Source of the DNA: Deltaproteobacteria bacterium
GTDB lineage: Bacteria > Myxococcota_A > Polyangia > Polyangiales > Ga0077539
Assembly: GCA_947494865.1 (NCBI GenBank)
Contig: CANMAT010000120.1
Coordinates: 1-8,752, forward strand
Length of the DNA stretch: 8,752 bases
Direction of reading: 5' to 3'
Part shown: one piece after another, positions 1-6,542 of the stretch
How the letters are laid out: the number at the start of each line of letters is the position of its first letter
How positions within the stretch are numbered: position 1 is the first letter of the stretch
The notes under the pieces: model-generated
What the model was told of the DNA's origin: nothing
The model's database searches: none
Seen by the model: only the letters and a program-made list of their open reading frames with translations
Translations under genes and position numbers: made by a program

Positions 1-5
1 CTCCA

Positions 6-635
6 ATGGCCAAGCTCAACGTTCTCAACACCCAGGGCGAGCAGACCGGGGAGATCGAGCTCTCGGACTCCGTCTTCGGAATCACCGAGATCAACCAGGA
101 CCTCTTCTATGAAGTGGTCAAGGCTCAGCTCGCCTCGCGTCGCGCCGGCACCCACTCGGCCAAGGGCCGCTCCGCCGTCGCCGGCTCGAAGAAGAAGATC
201 TACAAGCAGAAGGGCACCGGCGGCGCGCGCCATGGCAACATCCGCGCCCCCATCTTCGCCAAGGGTGGCAAGGTGCACGTGCCCTCGCCCCGCGACTACG
301 GCTACCGTCCGCCCCGCAAGGTGCGCGCCGGCGCGCTCTGCCATGCGCTCTCGCTCTTCGTGAAAGAGGGACGCATCAAGGTGCTCGACAGCTGGAGCCT
401 CGATGCGATCAAGACCAAGTCCGTGGAGTCGACCCTCGGCACGCTCGCCACGGCGGGTCTGACGGTGGTGGTCGACACGGCCGCGAACGAGAAGCTCCGC
501 CTCTCGACGCGCAACCTCGCCAACGCGACCTTCCTGCCCCCCGAGGGCGTGAACGTCTATGACCTCCTGCGGCACGACACGCTCATCCTCACGAAGGAAG
601 CGGCGAAGGCCCTCGAGACGCGTCTGAGCGCGTAG
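6..635 (+). CDS. rplD: 50S ribosomal protein L4
   Basis: This gene encodes large-subunit ribosomal protein L4 (209 aa), which binds 23S rRNA early in 50S assembly and sends an extended loop into the peptide exit tunnel. The family signature is visible around residues 47-105: a basic stretch with KGTGGARHGNIRAP and later PRDYGYRPPRKVR, which is the tunnel-loop region. The C-terminal part ends with the typical nucleotide-fold strand containing DTLILTKEA. Length is normal for the family (about 200-210 aa). The ATG is almost at the window edge, so its ribosome binding site and the presumed upstream rplC lie outside. It is followed 14 nt later by rplW, in standard S10-operon order. In E. coli L4 also represses its own operon by binding the leader; nothing in this window shows whether that happens here. 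Confidence 0.98.
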   Translation: MAKLNVLNTQGEQTGEIELSDSVFGITEINQDLFYEVVKAQLASRRAGTHSAKGRSAVAGSKKKIYKQKGTGGARHGNIRAPIFAKGGKVHVPSPRDYGYRPPRKVRAGALCHALSLFVKEGRIKVLDSWSLDAIKTKSVESTLGTLATAGLTVVVDTAANEKLRLSTRNLANATFLPPEGVNVYDLLRHDTLILTKEAAKALETRLSA

Positions 636-649
636 AGGAGTTTACGACA

Positions 650-943
650 ATGGCTTCCATTCCGAACATCCTCCGCCGCCCGCTGGTGCTCACCGAGAAG
701 GGCACCAACCTCAAGGAGGAGCACAACCAGGTGCTCTTCGAGGTGTCGCGCGAGGCGACGAAATATCAGATCCGGGCCGCCGTCGAGGCTGCCTTCAACG
801 TCAAGGTCACGAACGTTCGCACGATGATCGTTCGCGGCAAGGCGAAGCGTATGGGTCGCGGTTACGCCCAGACCCAGAACTGGAAGAAGGCCATCGTCAC
901 CTTGCGTGACGGCGACAAGATCGCGGCCTTCGAGGCGTCGTGA
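650..943 (+). CDS. rplW: 50S ribosomal protein L23
   Basis: This gene encodes ribosomal protein L23 (97 aa, normal length), a 23S rRNA-binding protein at the tunnel exit. In bacteria it is the docking site for trigger factor and the signal recognition particle. Recognisable features are the N-terminal segment around RRPLVLTEKGT, the central FEVSREATKYQIRAAVEAAFNV, and the late VKVTNVRTM followed by a basic loop (RGKAKRMGRG) and the terminal WKKAIVTL strand. The ATG is preceded by AGAGGAG at 634-640, which overlaps the rplD stop codon, so translation is probably coupled to rplD. It sits between rplD and rplB exactly as in the classical S10 operon. Confidence 0.97.
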   Translation: MASIPNILRRPLVLTEKGTNLKEEHNQVLFEVSREATKYQIRAAVEAAFNVKVTNVRTMIVRGKAKRMGRGYAQTQNWKKAIVTLRDGDKIAAFEAS

Positions 944-961
944 GGTACTAAGAGAAACGCC

Positions 962-1792
962 ATGGCCATCAAGACGTTCCGACCGAGGACTCCCGCGCGC
1001 AGGTACTACAGCGTTACCTCGTTCGCCGACCTCACCAAGAAGGCTCCTGAGAAGAAGCTCACGGAGCACCAGACCTCTACCGGTGGACGCAACCACTACG
1101 GCCGTATCACGAGCCGTTTCCGTGGCGGCGGTCACAAGCAGCGGTATCGCGTGGTCGATTGGAAGCGTAACCGCGTGGGCATCCCCGCGCGCATCGCCTC
1201 CCTCGAGTACGATCCCAACCGCACGGCGCGCATCGCCCTGCTCCACTACGTCGACGGCGTGAAGACCTACATTCTCGCCCCCGACGGCGTGAAGGTGGGC
1301 GACATGGTGGTCTCGAGCCGCCACGCCGACATCAAGCCCGGCAACGCCCTGCCCCTGCGCTTCATCCCGCTCGGCACGGTGATTCACAACGTCGAGCTCA
1401 AGATCGGCAAGGGCGCCCAGATGGTGCGCTCGGCCGGTTCGGCCGCGCAGCTTATCGCCAAGGGCGACGAGTGGGCCCAGGTGCGTCTCCCCTCGGGCGA
1501 GATTCGCAAGGTGCACCTCGACTGCCGCGCGACCATCGGGCAGGTGAGCAACGCCGACCACGCCAACGTCACCATCGGCAAGGCCGGTCGTTCACGCTGG
1601 ATGGGTCGTCGGCCTCACAACCGCGGTGTGTCCATGAACCCGATCGATCACCCCATGGGTGGTGGCGAGGGCCGCACGTCGGGCGGGCGTCAGCCTTGCT
1701 CTCCGTGGGGGTGGCTCACCAAGGGCAAGAAGACCAGGCACAACAAGCGCACGCAGACGATGATCATCCAGCGCCGCGGCGCAAAGGGCTGA
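962..1792 (+). CDS. rplB: 50S ribosomal protein L2
   Basis: This gene encodes ribosomal protein L2 (276 aa, normal length), a universally conserved 23S rRNA-binding protein near the peptidyl-transferase centre that is needed for subunit association. Family motifs include GGRNHYGRIT (residues 41-50), GGGHKQ (55-60), LEYDPNRTARIALL (81-94), IKPGNALPLR (124-133), and the C-terminal RGVSMNPIDH followed by GGGEGR. The His corresponding to E. coli H229 (mature numbering) is kept at residue 230. The second His of the usual DHPHGGGEGR motif is Met232, and the downstream loop reads GGRQPCSPWG with Gln244 where His is common. The start is fixed by the N-terminal MAIKTFRP typical of the family. The upstream Shine-Dalgarno is weak (GAGG at 942-945, overlapping the rplW stop), so coupling with rplW is likely. 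Confidence 0.98.
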   Translation: MAIKTFRPRTPARRYYSVTSFADLTKKAPEKKLTEHQTSTGGRNHYGRITSRFRGGGHKQRYRVVDWKRNRVGIPARIASLEYDPNRTARIALLHYVDGVKTYILAPDGVKVGDMVVSSRHADIKPGNALPLRFIPLGTVIHNVELKIGKGAQMVRSAGSAAQLIAKGDEWAQVRLPSGEIRKVHLDCRATIGQVSNADHANVTIGKAGRSRWMGRRPHNRGVSMNPIDHPMGGGEGRTSGGRQPCSPWGWLTKGKKTRHNKRTQTMIIQRRGAKG

Positions 1793-1802
1793 GGAGCAAC
1801 CA

Positions 1803-2105
<303 letters not shown>

Positions 2106-2111
2106 CCTCGC

Positions 2112-2135
2112 GGCGGGGTGATTCGTCGCCCCGCT
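2112..2135 (+). terminator. hairpin after rpsS, probable operon terminator
   Basis: Seven to nine bases after the rpsS stop there is an inverted repeat. GCGGGGTGA (2113-2121) pairs with TCGCCCCGC (2126-2134), with one G-U pair, around a TTCG tetraloop (2122-2125). A further G-U pair (2112/2135) can be added. The stem is GC-rich and should be very stable. The following bases (ACCTTCAC, later TTCTCTT) are only mildly T-rich, so the U-tract of a textbook intrinsic terminator is missing. The position directly behind the last ribosomal gene supports a role in ending or stabilising the transcript; this is inference. Confidence 0.55.
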
Positions 2136-2168
2136 ACCTTCACGCTCGGTTCTCTTCACACAACATCA

Positions 2169-2198
2169 GACCCGACGCGGCTCACGCTGCGCCGGGTC
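2169..2198. other. imperfect inverted repeat in intergenic region
   Basis: GACCCG (2169-2174) pairs with CGGGTC (2193-2198). The stem continues inward through one A/C mismatch (2175/2192), CGCGGC (2176-2181) and its partner GCTGCG (2186-2191, one wobble) to a 4-nt loop at 2182-2185. It lies in the 254-nt stretch between rpsS and the Nudix gene, where I see no gene. Two smaller inverted repeats follow at 2226-2241 (CGCGT/ACGCG) and 2255-2266 (GTGA/TCAC). Function is unknown: a second terminator, part of a structured leader, or an operator are all possible. Confidence 0.35.
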
Positions 2199-2359
2199 GA
2201 TGACTTTGGGGGAGTGCCGTCTCTCCGCGTCGCCCCACGCGCTCGCTGGCGTCGGTGACGTTTCACTCTCCGCTCGATCTGTGATCTACCCCTTCACGTG
2301 CGTTGTAAGTCTGTTCCAGCACCGCGTGCGGTACCTTCGCGCCCAGTGAGCTTTCTTCG

Positions 2360-2788
2360 ATGGTGCTGAGCCGACCGCAACCACCGCCGCCCTGCGCGGG
2401 CGTCGTCGTCGTGCGCCGCCGCGGCTTCGTAGTCGAGTGCCTGCTCGTGCAGACGCCGACGGGGCAGTGGGGCTTTCCGAAGGGCAAGCGCAACCGCGGC
2501 GAGGGTGCCGTCGCCAACGCGCTCCGCGAACTCTTCGAAGAGACCGGCCTCATGCGCCTGCAGCTCGCGCTGCGCGAAGACCTCTACTTCGATGAGCTCT
2601 CCGACAAGGGAGGCCTCGCCGTGCGCTACTTCGCCGCGACGCTCACGGACCCCGAGCCGACGCTCATCCCCGCTCACGGCGAGCTGATCGACGTTCGATG
2701 GTGCTCCGTGGTGTCCGCGCAGACGCTGCTGAAGCCCGCACGCCGCGCTGTGTTGCTCGCGGTCCTCACCGAGCTCGCCATCACTTGA
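2360..2788 (+). CDS. Nudix hydrolase
   Basis: This 142-aa protein belongs to the Nudix hydrolases, which cleave nucleoside diphosphates linked to another moiety using a divalent metal. The Nudix box, G-x5-E-x7-RE-U-x-EE-x-G-U, is matched perfectly at residues 42-64: Gly42, Glu48, Arg56-Glu57, Glu60-Glu61, Gly63. The preceding WGFPKGK (37-43) is like the segment seen in diadenosine-tetraphosphate-type Nudix enzymes, but the substrate cannot be assigned from this alone. A strand-like GVVVVRR (14-20) opens the fold, and the whole protein is a single compact domain with no signal peptide. ATG 2360 is the only ATG available: an in-frame TAA lies at 2306 with no other start codon between. There is no convincing Shine-Dalgarno. 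It stands alone after the ribosomal operon, 93 nt before the next gene. Confidence 0.9.
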   Translation: MVLSRPQPPPPCAGVVVVRRRGFVVECLLVQTPTGQWGFPKGKRNRGEGAVANALRELFEETGLMRLQLALREDLYFDELSDKGGLAVRYFAATLTDPEPTLIPAHGELIDVRWCSVVSAQTLLKPARRAVLLAVLTELAIT

Positions 2789-2838
2789 AGCGCGCGCCGG
2801 GGTTGGCTGCGCCGTCGCGGTCAGGCAAGTGTTTTGCT

Positions 2839-2852
2839 AGCGTTGCTACGCT
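2839..2852. other. short perfect inverted repeat upstream of the repeat-protein gene
   Basis: AGCGT (2839-2843) and ACGCT (2848-2852) are perfectly complementary around a 4-nt TGCT loop. The repeat sits 17 nt upstream of the AGGAGA ribosome binding site of the small secreted-protein gene. It could be a leader hairpin or a small operator, but a 5-bp palindrome can arise by chance in DNA of this composition. Confidence 0.2.
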
Positions 2853-2881
2853 GCCGACAACACCGGCGCAGGAGAACTCCA

Positions 2882-3157
2882 ATGAGCATTCGATTGTTTG
2901 CGACGGCCTTCGCGCTGGCGCTGACGGCGTGGGTGGCGATCCCGACGTCTGCGAGCGCGCAGGTCGTGGTGGTCAACCCGCCGGGGCCCGGTCGCGTCGT
3001 GGTACGCGGCAACCGCGGTCGCGTTCGTACCACCGTGATCAACCCGCCGGGGCCCGGCCGCGTCGTGGTGCACGATCGACCGGGCACGCGGCGTGACACC
3101 GTCGTGGTGAACCCGCCCGGCCCCGGCCGTGTGGTCGTTCGTCGCGGCCGTCGCTGA
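2882..3157 (+). CDS. small secreted Arg/Val-rich protein with three NPPGPGRVVV repeats
   Basis: I do not recognise a family for this 91-aa protein. Residues 1-26 form a clear Sec signal peptide: a short basic start (MSIR), a hydrophobic core, and a SASA cleavage site before Gln27. The mature part (about 65 aa) holds three identical decapeptides NPPGPGRVVV at residues 32-41, 54-63 and 77-86, spaced 22-23 residues apart. Each is preceded by a short Val/Ile strand, suggesting strand-turn-strand units. The mature chain has 14 Arg, no Lys, no Glu, only two Asp and no Cys, so it is strongly basic. ATG 2882 is chosen because AGGAGA (2870-2875) is ideally spaced and the signal peptide begins there; an in-frame TTG at 2834 would add 16 residues and spoil the signal peptide. 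It may bind anionic surface polymers or nucleic acid, but that is a guess from charge. Confidence 0.75.
   Translation: MSIRLFATAFALALTAWVAIPTSASAQVVVVNPPGPGRVVVRGNRGRVRTTVINPPGPGRVVVHDRPGTRRDTVVVNPPGPGRVVVRRGRR
2975..3139 (+). repeat. three in-frame 30-nt repeats coding NPPGPGRVVV
   Basis: The copies lie at 2975-3004, 3041-3070 and 3110-3139 inside the small secreted-protein gene. Copies 1 and 2 differ at two bases, copies 2 and 3 at six, copies 1 and 3 at seven. Every difference is at a third codon position and is synonymous, so all three encode the same decapeptide. Confidence 0.9.
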
Positions 3158-3234
3158 CCGCGCGCCGCGCGAAACACCATCTGCGCGGGAGAGTGGCGGT
3201 GCGTCGCGGTTCGGGTTAATGCACGGCCCCGTCG

Positions 3235-4362
3235 ATGTCACGCTCCCGCGCCCAGGTGCTCGCGTTTCGCGCGGTGGCGATGCTCGCCGTGTGCGCCGCG
3301 CTCGCGACGGGGGCCCTCATGGCGCTCTCGAACACGCGCCCCAGCGCCGCTGCGGTGCGCGCCGCGCAGATGTCGCTGCGCAGCGCGCCCCGAAGCGCGC
3401 GCCCTCGCCTCATCGTGGCGCAGGGTGACGGAGGGCGCGCCGAGCCCGTGGGCATGGTGGTTCCGCCCACCGACGAGGGCTCGTGGCCGCCGCCGCTGCT
3501 CAACCCGGAGGCGCACCTGCGCACCGCGTGGGACCTCTCGATGGGCCGACCGGGCGCTCACGAGGTGCTCTTCTCGTTCGACGATGGCCCCAACCCGGGC
3601 ACCACCGACCGGCTCCTGCGCACCCTCGAAGCGGCTCGCGTCCACGCGGTGTTCTTCGTGTGCGGCTGGCGTATGGAGGCCGAAGAGCCCCTGCGATCGC
3701 GCGCCCGAAAGATTCTGCAAGACACCGCCGCCGCGGGGCACATCATCGGCAACCACACGGTGCACCATCGCGTGCTGCCGCAGCTTACGCCCGCGCAGAT
3801 CGCCTACGAGATCGACCACAACGCCGACCTCATTCAAGAGGTGCTCGGCGAGCGGCCCCACCTGCTGCGCCCTCCCTATGGCGCCTACAGCGAAGACGTT
3901 CGGCGGCACATCACCGCCCTGCACAACGAGCTGTGGCTGTGGTCCATTGACCCGCACGATTACCTCGTGGTGGGCGACTCCGAGGCCGTCGCGCAGCGGG
4001 TGATCCTGGGCATCGCCAACCACGCGGGTGGTACCGTGCTCTTGCATGACACGCACGCGTGGAGCGTCAACGCGGTGCCGAAGATTCTTCGGTGGCTCGA
4101 CGAGACCAACACCGAGCGCCGCGCGCAGGGACGGCCCGTGTACGACATTCTCGACGCGCCGCAATACCTCGAAGGGGCGCGCGCGCGGCTCCCGATGATT
4201 CGCGCCGCCGAGCAGGCCGCGCGACCGCGTACGCGCGACGCGGGCGCGCCCGTCGACGCTTCGCTCGTAGAGCCCACCACGGGGCCGGTGACGCAAGTCA
4301 CCGATGCAGGCGTCACGCAGGGCGCTCCGAGCGACGCAGGGGCCCCTCCCGACGATCGCTGA
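3235..4362 (+). CDS. exported polysaccharide deacetylase (NodB domain)
   Basis: This 375-aa protein is a carbohydrate esterase family 4 (NodB-type) deacetylase, a metal-dependent enzyme removing acetyl groups from polysaccharides such as peptidoglycan, chitin or capsule sugars. Motif 1 is SFDDGP (residues 114-119, Asp116 and Asp117). Motif 2 is HTVHH (174-178, metal-binding His174 and His178). Motif 3 is RPPYG (212-216). Motif 4 lies around LWSIDPHDY (235-243), and motif 5 is LHD (270-272). All catalytic and metal positions are kept. Residues 10-31 form a hydrophobic segment, so the protein is exported or membrane-anchored, followed by a roughly 70-aa linker. The C-terminal tail (about 330-375) is low complexity with repeated DAGAP/DAG. 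An in-frame TAA at 3217 makes ATG 3235 the first possible start. No Shine-Dalgarno is seen, though GTTAAT at 3215-3220 could be a -10 element for a very short leader. Exact substrate unknown. Confidence 0.92.
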   Translation: MSRSRAQVLAFRAVAMLAVCAALATGALMALSNTRPSAAAVRAAQMSLRSAPRSARPRLIVAQGDGGRAEPVGMVVPPTDEGSWPPPLLNPEAHLRTAWDLSMGRPGAHEVLFSFDDGPNPGTTDRLLRTLEAARVHAVFFVCGWRMEAEEPLRSRARKILQDTAAAGHIIGNHTVHHRVLPQLTPAQIAYEIDHNADLIQEVLGERPHLLRPPYGAYSEDVRRHITALHNELWLWSIDPHDYLVVGDSEAVAQRVILGIANHAGGTVLLHDTHAWSVNAVPKILRWLDETNTERRAQGRPVYDILDAPQYLEGARARLPMIRAAEQAARPRTRDAGAPVDASLVEPTTGPVTQVTDAGVTQGAPSDAGAPPDDR

Positions 4363-4366
4363 CGGT

Positions 4367-5374
4367 CTATTCGACCACGCGGAGGTGCCCGTCGGGGCGC
4401 TTGCGGTAGACGCGGTCGAGGAGCTTGCGCGATGCCACGAGGGCCTGGTCGAAGCGGCCGAGGGCGCGGTTGCGCAGCGAGAGGGGCGCGTCGGCCATGT
4501 GCGCGAGGAGCGCGCAGTCGCGCATGACCTCGAGGCGCACCATCGCGAGCACGAGCGGGAGGCGGAGCGCCGCGGCGAGGGGTCGCTCCCAGCGCGTGGC
4601 GTTGGTGTACGCGAGCACGAAGAGGTCGGTCTCGCGGTCGGTGACGGGCGTGAAGAACACCGCGATGCGCAGCGCCTCGCCGGCGCGCGGGCCGTGCGGG
4701 CCGTCGAGAAAATACTGCTCGTAGACCGTGTGAACAGGCGAGAAGCGCGTGGTCCAGTCGTCGATGAAATATGCGTTCGCGGGGATGTCGAACATGCGAC
4801 GGACGAGCGCGGGGAGCGCGCGCTGGGGGCCGTGGTTCCACACGCGGACGCTGTCGTCGGTGACGGTGGTCTGCGTCTCGACGGCGGCCAGCGTGCCGCG
4901 CGTGTACCCCAGGAACATGTGCACCTCGGGGGTGTGTTCGACCTCGATGAAGTTGTCGAGCACGAGCTCGAGCGGGGCCTTCGCGCGGGCCCGCAGCGTG
5001 CCCACGAGGGTGTGTCCGCCCACGTCGACGAAGGGGAACGCCCCCTCGCTCGCGGGCGACTTCACCCACACCGCGCCGAGGCGCTCGACGCAGTCGTAGT
5101 GGGCCGCGCAGGGCTTCGCGCGCGGGTTGCCGGGGCTCTCGCCGCGACCGTCGGCGCCCCAGCGCCAGCCGTGGTAGGCGCACACCACGCGGTCGTCTTC
5201 GACGTGGCCGCGGTGCAGGGGCATCGCGCGGTGGGGGCACGCGTCGTCGAGCGCCGCGACGCCGTGGCGCGTGCGAAACACCACGAGCTTGCGCCCGCAC
5301 ACGGTGACCGCGACGGGCTTCGCGCCGAGCTCGCGCGCGAGGAGAACCGGGTGCCAGTGGTCGAGCTCGCTCAC
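4367..5374 (-). CDS. Rieske [2Fe-2S] non-haem iron oxygenase
   Basis: This 335-aa protein is a Rieske-type oxygenase alpha subunit, of the single-component terminal-oxygenase group that includes O-demethylases and PaO/KshA-like enzymes. It would use electrons from a separate reductase to oxidise an organic substrate. The Rieske cluster motif is complete: Cys46-x-His48 (CPHR) and Cys65-x2-His68 (CAYHGW). The mononuclear iron site is visible as NFIEVEHTPEVH (141-152) with ligands His147 and His152; Asp286 in MRDCALL is the likely third ligand. The start is GTG at 5374, overlapping the stop of the upstream monooxygenase (GTGA), with GCGAGG at 5380-5385 as ribosome binding site, so the two are co-transcribed and probably translationally coupled. 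No ferredoxin reductase is encoded in the window. Its stop is 4 nt from that of the convergent deacetylase gene. Substrate cannot be told from the sequence. Confidence 0.93.
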   Translation of the reverse strand: MSELDHWHPVLLARELGAKPVAVTVCGRKLVVFRTRHGVAALDDACPHRAMPLHRGHVEDDRVVCAYHGWRWGADGRGESPGNPRAKPCAAHYDCVERLGAVWVKSPASEGAFPFVDVGGHTLVGTLRARAKAPLELVLDNFIEVEHTPEVHMFLGYTRGTLAAVETQTTVTDDSVRVWNHGPQRALPALVRRMFDIPANAYFIDDWTTRFSPVHTVYEQYFLDGPHGPRAGEALRIAVFFTPVTDRETDLFVLAYTNATRWERPLAAALRLPLVLAMVRLEVMRDCALLAHMADAPLSLRNRALGRFDQALVASRKLLDRVYRKRPDGHLRVVE

Positions 5375-6498
5375 GCGGACCTCGCGATGTGCGCCGCGAT
5401 GGCCGTCGCCTCGCGCGCGATGTCGTGGAGGGCTCCCGTGAGCGGGTTGCGATACCCCACGAAGTAGAGCCCCGGGGCGGGCGCATCGGCGCCGAAACGG
5501 GTGGGGTATCCGCGCGCGTCGGTGTAGCGCGGCGCGTCGTCGAGGAAGGCGTCGAGCGCGGGGCGATAGCCCGTGGCGAGCACGACGAGGTCGAGGTCGA
5601 GCGCGCGCCCGTCGTCGAGCGCGACGCCCCCCTCGGTGAAGCGGGTGATGCCCGGCACCACGCGGATGTGGCCCTGCTTGATGAGCGCCACCGTGCCCAC
5701 GTCGATGAGCGGAATCTGCTTGTTTTCAAGCACCTGAGAGACGGGGCCGAGGGCCGGTCGGCGGATGCCCCAGGGCGTGAGGTCGCCCACCACGCGGTCG
5801 AGCATGAGGAGCGACAGGCGGTCGGCCACGCGCGGCGGGAGCCTGCTCATCACGCGCAGCGAGTTGACCTGCGCGGGGATGCCGAACACGTCGCGCGGCA
5901 CCACGTGCAACGGCCCTCGCACGCAGAGCGCAGTGCGCGCGCCGGACTCCCACAGGTCGAGCGCGATCTCGGCGCCCGAGTTGCCCGCGCCTACCACGAG
6001 CGCGCTGCGTCCCTTGAAGGCGCGTCCGTTGCGGTACTCGCCGCTGTGCATCACGGCGCCCTTGAAGCGCTCGCGGCCGGGCCACGCGGGGGTGTGGGCC
6101 ACGCGGTTGTATCCCGTGGCGACGACGACGTGTCGCGCGCGGGTGGAGCCCGACGTGTGCTCGACGGACCAGCGGTCGCCCTCGCGGCGCACGCGCGTGA
6201 CGGCTTCGCCGAGGCGCGCCTCGATGCCGTGGTGCCGCGCGTAGGACTCGAGGTAGGCCACCACGTCGTCGCGCGAAGGGTACATGGGCACGTGCGCGGG
6301 CCACGCGAGGCCGGGCAGCGACGAGTGCTGCTTCACCGTGTGCAGGTGCAGGCGGTCGTAGTGGTTGCGCCACGTGTGGCCCAACGCGTCGGCGCGCTCG
6401 AGCACCTCGAAGGGAACGCCCCGCATGCGCAGGGCGCCGCCGACGGCGAGCCCCGAGGGGCCGGCGCCCAGCACAACCACTTCGGCTTCGCGCGACAT
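5371..6498 (-). CDS. flavin-containing monooxygenase (YUCCA/FMO-like)
   Basis: This 375-aa protein is an FAD- and NADPH-dependent class B monooxygenase (CzcO/COG2072-like, resembling plant YUCCA and FMO enzymes). The FAD Rossmann motif GAGPSG is at residues 11-16, immediately after the start. The FMO fingerprint appears as FKGAVMHSGEY (145-155), and the NADPH Rossmann motif GAGNSG at 170-175. ATGY motifs occur at 127-130 and 308-311, both typical of the family. Such enzymes insert oxygen into N, S or carbonyl-carbon substrates (N-hydroxylation, Baeyer-Villiger or decarboxylative reactions). The reading frame is open far upstream, but ATG 6498 is chosen because the FAD motif follows it at the usual distance and the extension overlaps the next gene. 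There is no clear Shine-Dalgarno; a TACAAT box lies 8 nt upstream. Its stop overlaps the Rieske oxygenase start. Confidence 0.94.
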   Translation of the reverse strand: MSREAEVVVLGAGPSGLAVGGALRMRGVPFEVLERADALGHTWRNHYDRLHLHTVKQHSSLPGLAWPAHVPMYPSRDDVVAYLESYARHHGIEARLGEAVTRVRREGDRWSVEHTSGSTRARHVVVATGYNRVAHTPAWPGRERFKGAVMHSGEYRNGRAFKGRSALVVGAGNSGAEIALDLWESGARTALCVRGPLHVVPRDVFGIPAQVNSLRVMSRLPPRVADRLSLLMLDRVVGDLTPWGIRRPALGPVSQVLENKQIPLIDVGTVALIKQGHIRVVPGITRFTEGGVALDDGRALDLDLVVLATGYRPALDAFLDDAPRYTDARGYPTRFGADAPAPGLYFVGYRNPLTGALHDIAREATAIAAHIARSA

Positions 6499-6506
6499 CG
6501 GGCGCG

Positions 6507-6512
6507 ATTGTA
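6507..6512 (-). promoter_or_regulatory. -10-like TACAAT box before the flavin monooxygenase
   Basis: On the minus strand TACAAT (one mismatch to TATAAT) ends 8 nt before the monooxygenase ATG, inside the 44-nt gap behind the membrane-protein gene. If used, transcription would begin at or within a base or two of the start codon, giving a leaderless mRNA, in line with the missing ribosome binding site. No good -35 hexamer is visible at 16-18 nt spacing, so confidence is low. Confidence 0.35.
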
Positions 6513-6542
6513 GGGGAGTGAGACTTCGAACGAGAAGGCGCT

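Noticed and set aside
557..1561. Long minus-strand open frame (334 codons) across rplW/rplB
   Set aside because: It is antisense to clear ribosomal protein genes, has no recognisable domain, and reflects the lack of stop codons in GC-rich DNA.
2834..2881. TTG start giving a 107-aa version of the repeat protein
   Set aside because: ATG 2882 has an ideal AGGAGA site and begins a proper signal peptide; the extension adds an Arg-rich stretch before it.
3159..3171. CGCGC/GCGCG hairpin just after the repeat-protein gene
   Set aside because: Only a 5-bp stem with a 3-nt loop and no U-tract; expected by chance in this base composition.
3238..4296. Minus-strand open frame (352 codons) opposite the deacetylase
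   Set aside because: The sense strand carries all NodB motifs; the antisense product is Arg/Gly/His-rich with no domain.
4304..5467. Plus-strand open frame (387 codons) opposite the Rieske gene
   Set aside because: The minus strand holds intact Rieske and iron-site motifs; the plus frame gives a biased Arg/Ala/Glu/Val sequence.
3960..5729. Minus-strand open frame (589 codons) spanning parts of three genes
   Set aside because: It overlaps the Rieske and monooxygenase genes in another frame, runs antisense to the deacetylase, and is almost all Arg/Ala/Pro.
5389..6513. Plus-strand open frame (374 codons) opposite the flavin monooxygenase
   Set aside because: Antisense to a gene with complete FAD and NADPH motifs; no domain or ribosome binding site.
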